Below, in pieces: positions 1 to 13,690 of a DNA stretch of 64,000 bases (within the stretch, counting starts at the first letter, position 1; every line of letters begins with the position of its first letter). Where the stretch lies: the NCBI GenBank assembly GCA_029204225.1, contig CM055098.1:8352246-8416245 (forward strand). Reading direction: 5' to 3'. This stretch comes from Diphasiastrum complanatum. Lineage: Eukaryota; Streptophyta; Lycopodiopsida; Lycopodiales; Lycopodiaceae. Both the position numbers and the translations under genes were made by a program. The notes below the pieces were generated by a model. That model was not told the origin of the DNA and ran no database searches. It was given only the letters and a program-made list of their open reading frames with translations.

Positions 1-546
1 CAACAAAAGAATGATGGAGTAGGGCGAGTTTCCAACGGTTATATAGACCCAAGACCACCCTATGCATGTAGTCATGCAAGGTCTAAACTCCCCTATTGAT
101 AAATCCAATTGCTATTGATACTCTACACATGCATTGATTGTCCTAAACCATGTACTAACTCCAATTAGTGTGTCTGGGCCTCACAAGGTTATTAATTACC
201 TTATGAGTCCCGTCCAGTATGACGTGGCGTAACCAATAATCTCGAGCTCTGTAGTACATGTATCCAAGTCTAGGACTATATTGGATCCTATATTCAGGAC
301 ATGGACATAACGTCTATCATCAAGAGCTATGATGTTTTTCATCTTGTGTAGATGTGCTAAGAAAATGAAGGTGGAAGCTTGTGTAGCTTCATCATGCTTT
401 TGTAAAGCAACTTCATTTGGTGACTATTTTTGTAATAGTTTGAAAAATGGTGTCATAATTATAAAAACACCATTTAATGTAATGTACTTAAAAACTTCAT
501 TTGGTGACTATTTAATGTAATGTAATTTTTTGAGTCCACATATTTT
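1..546. other. No recognised gene
   Basis: AT-rich sequence with short open frames only. No domain, splice structure or terminal repeat could be recognised. A short direct repeat (an 'acttcatttggtgactattt' core) occurs near 410 and 495. Confidence 0.5.
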
Positions 547-909
547 GTGCATGATCATTTCAATGCAAGGTCCAAAGATTATCCTACTTCAATGAAAGGA
601 ATAATGGTAGTTTTTTGCTCTTCAAGTAGAGATTGTAGAATCTACATTTTTTCCACCGAAAAAGTTGTCAATGGTGGAAATATGATCTTTCATGAGTGGA
701 AGACTTGCAAAATTGAAGGAGCACTTTTGGATCAGCACCTTATTCAACTCATTGATGGAGAGGAGCCGATTCAAGTGCAAGAAGAATTTAAGGATCGAGA
801 ACTCCAAGAAGATCTTCAAAGTCGAAGATGGAGATATCACGGCCCAAGTTCACTAGCAAAAGGTGTGGAGAGTGACATCTCTCATGCATTCATCAATCCA
901 TCATTTTGA
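547..909 (+). pseudogene. Possible copia integrase-RT linker fragment
   Basis: An open frame of 120 codons. Around 625-715 it reads CRIYIFSTEKVV...MIFHEW, which resembles the 'YRLY...KKVIISRDVIFDE' segment at the C-terminal end of Ty1/copia integrase that is readable in the better copies at 20.6 kb and 36.7 kb. The rest, rich in Glu and Gln, would fit the variable linker before reverse transcriptase. No catalytic motif is present and no flanking LTR was identified. It could also be a chance frame; the call rests on about 25 residues of weak similarity. Confidence 0.3.
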
Positions 910-2534
910 CAGAGCATGATCCAGTTCATTTCCTTATGTTTTATGATGGATCGATATTCATTCTTGCATTATATGTAAATAATCTCGTCTTTTCATGAAG
1001 ATGATGCAAGAAGTTTTGGCAATGTAAAGCTAGAATTGGGCCAATAATGCGATCTTGGCCCCTAGCATTTAATTTTGGATATTGAAGTAGGTTAAGCTCC
1101 ATTTTTGTTGCCATATTATATTGATTTTAGCAAGCTACTTTAGTCCTAAGAAGTTTTTAGATGGATCTATGCAAGTATTTTGGCACAATCTTGGAGCACC
1201 ATGTAAGCCTATTGGAGGTGGTGAAAGAATCTTCTAGGACATCACCTCTATGGAAATCTCATTTAACTCATTATTGATGTCTATATGATCACTAAATCTG
1301 CTCCAAAAGGCTTCACTCTTGAGGTCATCGCTAGAATTGTTGTCTAGTTTTCTAGCAATTCAATCTAAGTGCTTGATTCATGAAATAGAGATCGAAATGA
1401 GGTTCATAACCTCTGATTTTAGCACAACCCACCTATGATGGTGCCAAGCAAAACAAAATATATCTAAAAGCAAACCCTTGTGAGGGTTGGATCCCATTTG
1501 AGAACATTTTGAGAAATTAGAGGAAAAAACACTGCGACAACTTGGCTAGGGGAAGGTATTTTGTACACCCCCCAAAAAAAACAAAAGAAAAATAGATTTA
1601 TTGTCGCTCTATTACGAGCTTGACAAGGCTTTCTAGTCTCCATGTATTGCTAGACAAACTTAAGAGTAGATGGTGATTGATGCCAAGCCATAATTTAGGC
1701 TTGCTCGTCCAGTCGAATGTTAAGAGTCGAATTTGCTACTTGGAGATTCTTAAATGATTGATCATGGGGAGATGGCAAAATCTAAATGTTTTTTGGAAAC
1801 TCTTAAATGATTAATCATGGAAATCTGGCAAAATCCAAATGCTTTTAAAGATATTCAATATTGATGAGTAGAAAATGGCAATGTGTCATTGAAATTAGGG
1901 CCTCTTAACATGTTCCCTCACCTGACTCATTCTTGACATCAAGAACAAGTTCCTGGGTTAGGAATCACTTACTCCCGTGATCCCATCTGCCATGGTTTTC
2001 CCAACACCGCATCCTCTGAGCTTGCTCAGCTTCCCCGGGCTGGCTTACTTTCAATGCATTGCCATTTTTGGCATGATCATCACATGGATGCAACAGATTC
2101 AAGAACCTTGGATCTATCATGTGCAAGCTTCAATTGAATCACGGGCCAAAGGAAGATGACATGCAAAGAGAAAATCTAACCCATGTTGAAAAGAGAGAAA
2201 AGAGGGCCATCCCACTACCTATGTCAATTACATGACAAATTGTGCATATGAAGAGCCTCCTAGAGTCTCTCTTAGCCTGGCCACATGCATTCTCCTACAT
2301 CCGGGATGCACCCCCAAGATGGGCCTCTAGTTCGGAAAGTACAAGCTTAGCAAACACATGCATTTTTGAAAGCCTGCACATCTTGGATCTCCTAGTTAAG
2401 TTAATTCCTGAAAATAGTGCACATCTCGGAGCCACTTTTTTTGACATTCGGGATGTAAGCTGAGTTCTTGGATGTGCACATCCGGATCTACATGACATCC
2501 CGGAAGTTTGAGAAAATATGATGCATGTGGCCAG

Positions 2535-2536
<2 letters not shown>
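910..2536. other. Unassigned AT-rich stretch
   Basis: Contains only short frames in both directions (for example 1977-2159 and 2242-2498, which overlap on opposite strands). A 40 bp near-repeat, 'ttaaatgattgatcatgg' and a variant, occurs at about 1750 and 1803. No coding, LTR or RNA-gene signal was seen. Confidence 0.45.

Positions 2537-2625
<89 letters not shown>
2537..2625. repeat. (CT)n microsatellite
   Basis: About 44 uninterrupted CT units. Confidence 0.98.
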
Positions 2626-2626
<1 letters not shown>

Positions 2627-2949
2627 GTATGTCGCTAATTTTTCACCTAAGAACTAGATTCCACATCCATCCAATACTTAGATGTGTGTGAGAAACAACG
2701 ACCATGCCATGAGATTTTCTCTCCATATGTGAAGCCCTCTTCCTTCGTAAAATTTTGCCAACGCAACCAAATCAAGCAAAGAATTATGGCCATAATGCAC
2801 AAGCAAAGTACACATTATACTTCAAGTAAAGTTCCAAGCAAGGCATTTGCCCTCAAGCACAAAGCCCTTTCCCTTTTACCCCATACAAACGTAGGGCTCT
2901 TCTTATTTTTAGCACCCTGCGCACGCGTCAGAGTGGGCCAGGCAGGGAG

Positions 2950-3290
2950 GTTTTTTTTTTTTTTTTTTTAAACTGGTTGCCCTAGTGCCACGTGTCGGGC
3001 ACCAGGGTTTATCCCATAAGCAAATCTCTGAGATAAACCAATACCTATATATAACTGAACCCACCTGCTTACTCACATGTGTGCAGGTGGGTGTGAAGCT
3101 ACCCAGTGCCACCTGCCCGGTTCCCAGTGCCACCTGGGCCTACTCGGCGCCACCCATCTGGCGCTGGTGCCCCTGCCCAGCGCCACCTGGGCGCTGCCTG
3201 CCCCCTGGTGCGTCCGCCCTGGCGCCCGCCTGCGCCCTTTTGGCCAGCCCCTGGCTGGCGCACCCTGACATGCCAGGGTGCTACAATTAT
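2950..3290. repeat. GC-rich island with repeated GCCACCTG motifs
   Basis: A run of T (about 2950-2968) is followed by a strongly GC-rich block in AT-rich surroundings. Between 3098 and 3260 the motif CAGYGCCACCTG and close variants (GGCGCCACC, GGCGCTGG, GGCGCACC) recur many times at irregular spacing. A G-box-like CCACGTGTC lies at about 2990 and a TATA-like 'acctatatataactg' at about 3045, so a promoter is possible, but no gene could be followed downstream. Both strands are open across the block, which is a composition effect. Confidence 0.55.
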
Positions 3291-3326
3291 GTGGAGCCAC
3301 AAACGTAGACATCTCTCCGTGCTCCG

Positions 3327-5230
<1,904 letters not shown>

Positions 5231-5279
5231 ATAGTTTATCTAGATTCATTTATGTTGTTGCACATTTACTTGCATTGTC

Positions 5280-6010
5280 GCACAGTCTGCAAAAAAAAAA
5301 CACAAAAATTGCAAACAAGTATCTACAACGCAGTCAAACTATCAAAGGAGTCTCAATAGTCAAATTATTCAAGGAGTGTCGACTATCGACAGAAGCTCAA
5401 ATGTTCGATTCGAATAACTATCGAATCGAGCATTCAAAGCTTTGTCAACCTCAACTCCAGCTAATTCGACTCCAGCCCGAATTGACAATTGTCGACTGCC
5501 TAATTAGCGTAATACTACTTGTATAAGCTAGTTTTAACACTATGCAACTACCTTAACAATGACAATAGCCACGATCACCATCTACCTTGATAGTGATAGC
5601 CACGATCGTCGCCAAGATCCATATCAGATAACATAGCGTGTCTATGCACTTGTATATATCTGAACAAATGTACAACTTATCAATCATGCCAATCCAACAA
5701 TCATGGTTGTCAATCACAGTTGTCAAGCAAGTCAATCAATCGAGCATTGCGAATTGAATTGAAGCATATACTGTAGATGTTATTACATCAATTAAACTCA
5801 GACAAAAAGTCAATATAAGCTCTCGAATGATCTTCGAATCATCGAAGCTGCCATAGAGCCAGAGTTAGTTTCGAGTATGCAATTATCACTGCAATTGTTT
5901 TGTACTCACCATTTCAGTTGACTTGTATTTTATAGCTTTATGAACCAATTACCTTATTGTGTTCAAATTTATGTTAGTATGAATCTATGCTTCTCTGATT
6001 AGCCATTCTA
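5280..6010 (+). repeat. LTR-type repeat, family C, copy 1
   Basis: Shares an alignable block with 16900-17080 and 49200-49420: a segment beginning 'agttagtttcgagtatgcaa', then a T-rich stretch, 'ttgacttgta', 'ccttattgtgttca' and 'atgaatctatgct'. The copy at 49 kb lies upstream of a copia primer-binding site, so I interpret the block as the inner part of a retrotransposon LTR. The upstream section, rich in TCGA words (5330-5500), resembles the section before copy 2. The ends of the repeat are not defined. Confidence 0.5.
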
Positions 6011-6423
6011 TTTTATACTGCTTTCGTATAGAATTGTCCGAACTACCTAATGCTTCCACAATCAACAATCTAACGACTTTGTGTTTGTCTACGTAATCAA
6101 TCTCATCGATTCTAACGACCTCGAAGTTAGAATCAAGTAGAATCAACCGAGTCATTTGACTCATCATTCTTTGACCTTTTGGACGTTGTTTTCACACCTT
6201 CCCCCAACAATTAATATTATTCCTCATGCATATGATTGTCTAACACCATGCCCTACTCTCTACAAGTCATAATTGGAGTGCATGTGTTAAAGTTGACTTG
6301 GGTGCACCCAGTGTGCCCTGTAAGACTCTGAGGGGTGATGCTCCCTAAGGTCCCAGAGCAAGTTAGAAAGTCAAGGATTGAGCCTCCGACCTGTGGTGAG
6401 CTAGTCAAGTAGTCAAAACCACG

Positions 6424-7050
6424 TTACAAGAGGAGTTCATACCTAAGGATTCATACATGAGATTGAGGACAGAATTATCAGGACTCAAGCAGAAAGGTTC
6501 ATTGCGAGAGTAACTAAATAAATTCAGACAGAGTGTATGGGTTATTGAAGATATGTCTAAGGCTAACAAGACCCACTATCTCTTGTCTGGAATGCGGTCT
6601 TGGACCCGGCGAGCAACAAACATCTACATGCCCAATGACTTCAATTCAACTATTCGGGCGGCTGAAATGGTTTGCGATTATGAGACCACATTGGCACCAA
6701 CTGCCCCCTCAACCTCAACAAGAGTATTTAGTGGATCCAGACCGAGTCCGAGCTTCTTGTCAAGAGGGGACTTAGCTTTAAATGGCAACCAAGCCTCGAG
6801 TAGAGTGAACAAATTCCCAACAAAAACAGGGTTTGGCAACCAAGGCAGCCGTGGAGAGAACACTTTTCAGAGAAGAAACAACGGTGGACCTTCAGCTAGT
6901 CACAACAACAGCTCACCCACGGTGGGCACAGTTCCATGTGATACCCCTCATAATGCATATAGCCGTCAAGCACCATGCATTGCTCCGCATGTCATAATCG
7001 GAGTGCCTTGGCCCTTTCAAATCTATAATTACCATTACAAGAGTTCTTGA
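6424..7050 (+). pseudogene. Ty3/gypsy gag fragment
   Basis: Reading from about 6424 the frame gives LQEEFIPKDSYMRLRTELS, then GLKQKGSLRE, a TAA stop, LNKFRQSV, then SKANKTHYLLSGMRSW and AAEMVCDYE, followed by a Ser/Asn/Gly-rich tail. This order (large residue-rich helix, LKQ.GSVREY..F, M...DK...F..GL..W, A...A..L.DY) is the second half of the Ty3/gypsy retrotransposon gag domain. One stop interrupts it and the zinc knuckle and pol are not readable downstream. It is a decayed fragment. Confidence 0.7.
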
Positions 7051-7371
7051 GTACAAAAGGGCCCTATAAGAAATGCCATGTAGGATGGAGAAATTCATCA
7101 AAATTAAAAATTATAATACAAGAAGTGCACGCCCATAGTAGTTACAATGCAAAATCATTCTGGTTACAGTTACGGTTACAGTCATCATGCCATGGTTAGC
7201 TAAGGTCTCTCTTGGGAGAAATCATCCTTCAGGAGAAATCAACTCTCGGGAGAAGAGAGAGAGGGGCAAGAATTGAAAAAGAAGAGTGCCAACTACATTA
7301 CACTAGAGATTGAGCAAACTCGAGAAAAAAAGTCGGACGTCATTAAAACATTTGCATCAATTAGAAATCAC

Positions 7372-7479
7372 CATCTTTGAATGCTACATAAAATGCTTAC
7401 ATCTCTTGAGAGCAAAGAGAGATGACATCTTTGAATGCTACATAAACGACTTACATCTCTTGAGAGCAAAGAGAGACAA
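7372..7479 (+). repeat. 54 bp tandem duplication
   Basis: Two adjacent units of 54 bp (7372-7425 and 7426-7479) that differ at only a few positions near bases 22-25 and at the end. The unit is a multiple of three and keeps an 80-codon frame (7310-7552) open, but that frame matches nothing known to me. Confidence 0.9.
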
Positions 7480-7552
7480 AAGACAATCCAAATTCTTAGA
7501 TGAAGTGCTTTTATGTGTGCACAAAATCAAATGTAGAAGCAGATTATTTTAA

Positions 7553-9127
7553 TCCCAATTTTCATGAGTTTGAGAGTATTGAAGAGGCTGACCATGTAAT
7601 GATGCACATAACTACAATAGCCAAACTCCCAAAATATATTGCAAGAGTATAGCTGGCCCTGTTGCAGACAATAAATATGGATTTAGAACTGTTGGAGCCA
7701 TACAGTAGATTGAGAAAAATTCGAGCTTAGATATCAAGAAGATAGAAGTGTCATAGATCAATATCCAATTATGTTTCTCAAAACATAGTATGTCTTCTTG
7801 TAGCTTTTGATCTCCATTTGGAATATACTTTCTGCTATGGTAGTAGACGTATTACTCAGGGAACTGTCCAACATAGTGTGCCAATGAAGCATCCTTGGAA
7901 TCAACTTCCTAGACTTTTCTCATGCCCTTTGCTCTAGCTACATAAGTGTCGATCTCAATAGCATATTGTGTCCCATCCTTGACTTCCATAGTGTCATTGA
8001 GGTTTATGATTCCTTGTTGCCCCTTCGATTGAGTGAATTTGTACTCTATTGGATCGAAGAAACTCACCTTGGGAACCAACGTTTTGAAGCTCCGTCAGAA
8101 TATTTGCCAATGTCGTTTCGTATGTGGTGTCCTGTCAAACGTAGCTTCTCAAAGGTGTCATCAGTCACTAAGTCATCACATATATTGGCTCTATTTTGCA
8201 ATTTTAGAAGCATTCTTAGCAGTTCGTCCTCCCTCAGATGGAGAACATGCTGAAGGTCATGGAAAAAAGGTACTCTATGCCATTGATGGTTATTGGAGAG
8301 AGGCTCCTCACTTGCAGCAATGTTTCATTTTTTTTCATTGGATTGTTGAATATCCTCTGAAGATTACTTCAAGGAGAGTGAGTTTCTTCTTCTTCTTTTA
8401 TTGGCTGCTCATCCTCAGTCTCGTTCATTTTATGGTGCAAATTGGCCTCTTGTGATTCAGTAGGCGTGGGAACATATGTATGTTCAAAAAGCAAGAAAAC
8501 AAATCGTGACCATCTCACCTAAAATGATCTTTGATCCTACATTCAACAAATTGTCCCTACACTGCTCCTCAATTGTCAAGATTCTGTTGTGATTTCTATA
8601 TTTATCCCGATTTCAAGATATGTGATGTTCTACAATTTTACAGTCAAAATTGATGTATTGGTAAGTATTGCTAATATGTTGATATTGGTTTTGTGCACAT
8701 TATAGCCCAGTGAGACAAATGAAATCAATACATGCGCACAAATCCAATATTTTGACACATGGCATGTGTTGAATAGTCTCAGTTTCTGACACGAGTCAGA
8801 ACACTCATGATGGCGGTCATTAACGCGTCAGAGTCCAAGAAATATTATCATGCCATGTGTCCATGCATTTATTTTAATGAATGATTATTCAACATGTGTA
8901 TTTCAAATTTGACTGCACATTTGTGGGATAAACTCTATATAAATTTCATTGGCCCCAATCTGGACACTTTCTTTTTAGTTTTCACATAATTGATTTTTTT
9001 GCACGTCTATCAGAAGTTACATATTTTTCTAGTTGCGCATAAGTCCAATATTCATGTTGTACATTTTGGATTTGTGAGCTTTCATCACGATCTTTAGATC
9101 GTGTTAGGCAACTATTAGATTCTTGTT
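7553..9127. other. Unassigned stretch
   Basis: No family recognised. On the minus strand about 60 codons are open at 7880-8080 and read with plausible amino-acid composition (for example NDTMEVKDGTQYAIEIDTYV), so a decayed gene is possible. On the plus strand a 140-codon frame at 8033-8455 overlaps it. Downstream sequence is AT-rich. Confidence 0.35.
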
Positions 9128-9486
9128 ATGGCTAGAACAAAGCATTTAATGTCTAGGGCTAATCAGGTTCTCATTCTCATTCAAGGTGAAGTTTCTAGTC
9201 TTAGGCCTCTCGCTACTAGAAGGAGAACATCGATGAGAAGAAGCTCTTGAATGAGAGAGATAAAAAAGTATCAAAGGTCAAAGGAGCTTATGATTCCAAA
9301 GGCTCCATTCTATCATATGGTAGATGACATCACTAGAGAGAATCTGGGTAGGTACAATCAATTTACAGTTTCTACTATGCTCAACTTTTTGAGGATTCCT
9401 CCTTGCTTGCGATCCATACAAGGTGTGTCACCATTATGCCTGAAGATTTTCAAATTTCTATCCAAATTAAGAGATATATATTATAG
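9128..9486 (+). pseudogene. CENH3-like histone H3 pseudogene
   Basis: The start reads MARTKHLMSRANQ, the N-terminus typical of plant centromeric histone H3 rather than MARTKQTARK of canonical H3. A 5 bp insertion ('gaatg', about 9248) breaks what would be ALREIKKYQRS. The next frame gives REIKKYQRSKELMIPKAPF and DDITRENLGRYNQFTVSTM, matching the alpha-N helix, alpha-1 and loop 1. A deletion near 9378 then removes most of alpha-2 and shifts frame. The last frame gives QLFEDSSLLAIHTRC and VTIMPEDFQ, matching the end of alpha-2 and alpha-3, with a TAG at 9484. There are no introns although plant CENH3 genes are normally spliced, so a processed or retro-derived copy is possible; no poly(A) tract or target duplication is visible. 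Assignment to histone H3 is firm, to CENH3 probable. Confidence 0.8.
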
Positions 9487-11079
9487 TCTTCATAGGGGTA
9501 ATAAATGATATTCCACAAATGCCACAAGTGATATGAGAATACTATAAATGAATTTAATATTCTAGTAAGTACACCTTATGATCATACTCAAGAATTTTTT
9601 GAATCCAATTACTATAATGAATATGAAAAATTTATTAGTAAGAATATTGATGCCCTCAATGGTTACTTTTCTCTAACTATTCCAGAGATTATATTATACG
9701 ATTTCATGCTTTTGATTGTAACATACTTAAGAAGAAAATAGAATATGTAACAGATTTCATGGTTGATGGTGGGCTGGTGTTGGCGCAATATGTAGTTAGT
9801 CAAGACTGAAGAAAAGAAGTTTTCGTCATCACTGGTCTTTTTGTAGAGCAAAAGCTAGACACAACGATGAAGCATTAATATCTTGAAGAGGATTTTTGTA
9901 CAATGCAGTCCAGCTGCAAATCTATTCATGGTTCCTTATGTTTTCAAGTAAGTATTATATTGAGCTTTATTTGTTGCAGTGCAAGCTTTATTCTGGTAAA
10001 TGTCAAAAAGGTCATCAATGAAATAATATTTGTTTTGTAGGCAGCATTGAAGTCTAAATATAATCTCCATGGCCACTATTGACGATGGGGTAGTGAAACC
10101 TCTGTGCATTAGAATGAATTCTTGTGAAAATAATCACAAATGTTTTGATAAACAACTTCTTATATTCTATTGTCAACTTCATCCACATCTGTTGCCAGAC
10201 CAAGAATTAAAATATCAATCAAGATATCAACATTAGCGACGAATGTATTACGAGTTAGAATTTTATTTAGATAGATTTGAAATGAAAATGGTCTAGTATT
10301 TATTTTTGCTAGACAGAGTCCTAAACAACAAGATGCATTTAGTTGTGGGTGGTTTATACTCTGTAATGCAAAGGGTTTTTTTGAGTGGTATAATTTCAAT
10401 AAGATACCGTTGATATTGAGCAAGCGAGCATCATAATCCTCCTTATTTTTTACTTATAACTCAGTAATAGAAAGGCAATAAAATGTGATCCAAGAAATGC
10501 TAATCTGAGTTGAAATGAAGGTAAAAAATAGGAGAACTTTCTCCAAATGTCACTATTATGGAGCCCTTTCTCTAGATGTCACTATTACGGATCACAAAGG
10601 AATTGTATTTTATAATGAGAAGATGTCTATTGTTAAAGAAGAGTTCAAGTTGAAGGACCACAAACCAAAGAAAGAGAGGAAGTCAACGAAGCCACAAAAA
10701 AAAGATTCCAAAGGAGCTTAAGACTACGAAAGTAGCATAAATGAAAACCACTATAGCGGAATGAAGTATTTTAGATATATCTACTTGTAGAAAAAAAGAA
10801 AGCAGTTATTATGCACAAGAAGATAGTTTGTAAAAAAAGGCCAACTTTTAGGGGCTCATTTTTAGTGATATAAAATGAAGAGCTTTAACATTGTACGTAT
10901 TTTGTGAAAATTCATATTGAAATTTCACAATTCTAGCTTGACCAATTTTGGTCACATGCATTGTAATTGGTAAGATGGCCATGTAAATAGATGCCACATG
11001 TGCCAAATCACATAGGATGCTTTCCAATAAGTTCATTCCTCATGTTACATTGTGATAGCATCTTTGAAATGAGGCAAAA
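9487..11079. other. Unassigned AT-rich stretch
   Basis: Short frames only. The frame at 10515-10721 ends in a Lys-rich tail and matches nothing I know. No terminal repeats or RNA genes were seen. Confidence 0.4.
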
Positions 11080-12480
11080 ATGTGTTTGGATAGGTTAGAG
11101 AAATTCTAGGATCTAAAAATAGCATGTTTTACATTGTTTTTGGATCTCAAGATCTTGACCCCAAGTTAGGGTGGATCCAATGACCTATTAGGGTAGATGC
11201 TAGGGTTAGGGTATGATAAGTTCAGAGGTGCCCTAATATGCTCAGATCCGATCTTGAAAAGTATAAATGTATGATGGGATTTCCATCCAAATATCAAGAA
11301 AAATCGAGTTTTTCCACTTCTATCATCATTGTCTTTTGTTTACAGGTATGAGAAGCTTGCTCTACTTTACTTTGGTTCATTTGATCAAATCTATGTGCCT
11401 AATGTGGAGTTAAATGCCAAATTTGCTAGTTTTGGTAACTAGTCTTAATTCTAGTTCATAGTTTGGATCTAGATCTTTGATTTGTGCATCCTCCATCACT
11501 TTTAGGATTGATTGGGATTCATTTTGCTGTAAAATTTTGTCATGGTATCAGAGCCTAATCAAAAGTGAGCTTTATATTTGACTTTCTCAAGCTTAGATCC
11601 TAGATTTAAGTAGTCTTGGGTTTGCCCTTGCTACTAGTTGCTAATCTAGTGATTGTACCTTCAAATTTGGTTTCATTTGAGTGATAATAGATCAAAGGGA
11701 ACTTGTTTTGCTGAGTTATGGCTGCAGGAACCGAGATTGACCCATTCCCATTCAACCAAACCAAATTAGAAAGTTCTTATGAGTTGAATCTTGGAGTACA
11801 TGTCTCCTAGTAGAGATTTTCATAAGGATTTGAATGCCACCACTCTTTAGAAGTTTGGATCAGACCAAGAATAAACACAACCTCTTGTCTATTGTTTGCA
11901 CCTATATGTGCTCCATGACTATATGTACTTAGTTAAGCAATCAATACAACACCGAGTTCAATGCAAAATTGAGTTAATCGAGTTCCGCACATTCATAAGC
12001 TAATTTCTTATTGTTTGTGATGAGTGCTCCTGTTCTATAAGTCGATTGTCGATTGTCGATTGTCTTGCACTCTAGAGATAAGTTCTTTGTTTGTCGAATA
12101 GTTCAGACATATAGTTCCCTACAACAGTATTTGCTCATCCACAAACTGAATTAAGGCTTTATTTGATTGTTAGATTCAACCTTATCTTTATGTTTGAATT
12201 GTACAATCGATTTTTGAATTCAAACTGTGATTTAGACTTATGGAATCATTGTTTTCTCATGTGGCAAAAAGGGGCATTTTGCCTCCCAATGCTACAAAAG
12301 AAAAAAGCAAGCCAACATCACTTGTGAAGATGAATCTCCTTGTGACAAAGAAGATTCACTTATGATGTCTAACTTTTCATCTTCCTCTTTCAAGCATTCT
12401 AATGTATGGTGGCTAGATAGTGGTGCTCAATTGTTACATCCTAAGAAATCAATTACTCAATTGTAAGAAGATTTATTATA
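11080..12480 (+). mobile_element. Decayed copia element: LTR end, primer site, gag-protease remnants
   Basis: A primer-binding site TGGTATCAGAGCC lies at 11543-11555, directly after a sequence ending ...TTTGTCA (11542) that looks like the 3' end of an LTR, with a TATA-like 'aaaagtataaatg' near 11260. Downstream, 12260-12300 encodes CGKKGHFASQC (a zinc knuckle with its first Cys lost or shifted) and a basic tail. At about 12405 NVWWLDSGA is the aspartic protease active-site segment. Stops and frameshifts are frequent. No matching second LTR was found, so the 5' LTR start (about 11080) is approximate. Confidence 0.65.
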
Positions 12481-13229
12481 GCACAAGGTAGTTGTTTTGC
12501 TATTGAGGGGAATACTATACTCGATAAATCGAAGTTGAAGCCACTTATTTGAGTCGAGTAAGCCAACATTCGATTGTTGAGGATCAATAATGGAGGTTTC
12601 TCTTGATTTTTCTGAGACTTATTGTAAGAAAGAATGTTATATGACTTCTACTTGATAAAGTAATCAATTATCTTGTCTAACACATTTAATTAGGAGTATA
12701 ATTAGAACATATTTGAATCAACATACAAGTCTACAATTTCACATAGATACAAAAGGAACATGTTTGATAGGAATTTGTCTAATCAAACATTCTAAGCAAA
12801 ATTGAAGAAAATAACATCCCCAATTGGTGATATGGTTGCCAATTCAAAGTGCATGTTTATTGACAACCCAAAAATGCATCATTAACTGCAAATATTCTAA
12901 AAAGCTATATCTTTGGGGAACAACAATCATTCATACTACACATTTTATCGATCTTGAGCAAAAGCATTGTACGACACATGCTTTTCTTTTTGGCACCATT
13001 GCCGAAGATAACATATTTTTACAATTGCAGTGAATGATGTCAGTGACAATGAATGTCAGACGTAGCCAATAAAAATAGAGAAAGAACCCAAAAATTGGAA
13101 CTATTTCGTAAACCAAAAAAAGCAACTTCAAGATTTGGCTCGAAATGACCATTTATCAACAAGCACTTTCTAGGAGCTTGAGAGAGCGTCTAAGTGATCA
13201 TTTATTTTTTTGATAATATTGAACAACGA
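12481..13229. other. Unassigned stretch between retroelement fragments
   Basis: Probably decayed internal sequence of the preceding copia element, but I could not read integrase motifs in any frame. Confidence 0.3.
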
Positions 13230-13690
13230 GAGACGGAGGCACCTGCTCAATGATTTCCTTCAAGTTCAAAGATCAAATATGATTACTTTAAAGGCACTTC
13301 TTTTGATGATGTTGATAGCTACATATCGCAATTTGAATCAATTGCTATATCTAACAATGAAGGAAATGTGGTAGACAAACTACACATTTTTTCAAGTTTG
13401 TTGTAGAAGCAAGCACGCATCTAGTATAACCAAATGGATCTCACAACAATCACTATAGGAATCAACTTCAGGAGGAATTCCTTAAGCAATTCCAAAAATT
13501 TAGATATTCTACAAGAGTGATGGCTAGATTAAAATATGTGTAGAAGAAAGATAAAAGGTACACAAGAAAAGTGAAAAATCTTATTAAGAAGCTAGTGGGA
13601 GTATATCCAACCATGAGGGCAGATTGAATGGTTTCTTGCAAGTCTTTCCATAAAGATTGATCGATGTGCAAATTTGTCAACTAGTTTAGT
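13230..13690 (+). pseudogene. Ty3/gypsy gag fragment
   Basis: Frames give FKGTSFDDVDSYISQFE, then KLHIFSSLL, and after a frameshift LQEEFLKQFQKFRYSTRV and KVKNLIKKLVGVYP. This follows the retrotransposon gag domain (F.G....V..Y...FE, K...F...L, L...F...F). Several TAG/TAA stops interrupt it. It lies downstream of copia debris, so two different element types are juxtaposed. Confidence 0.6.
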
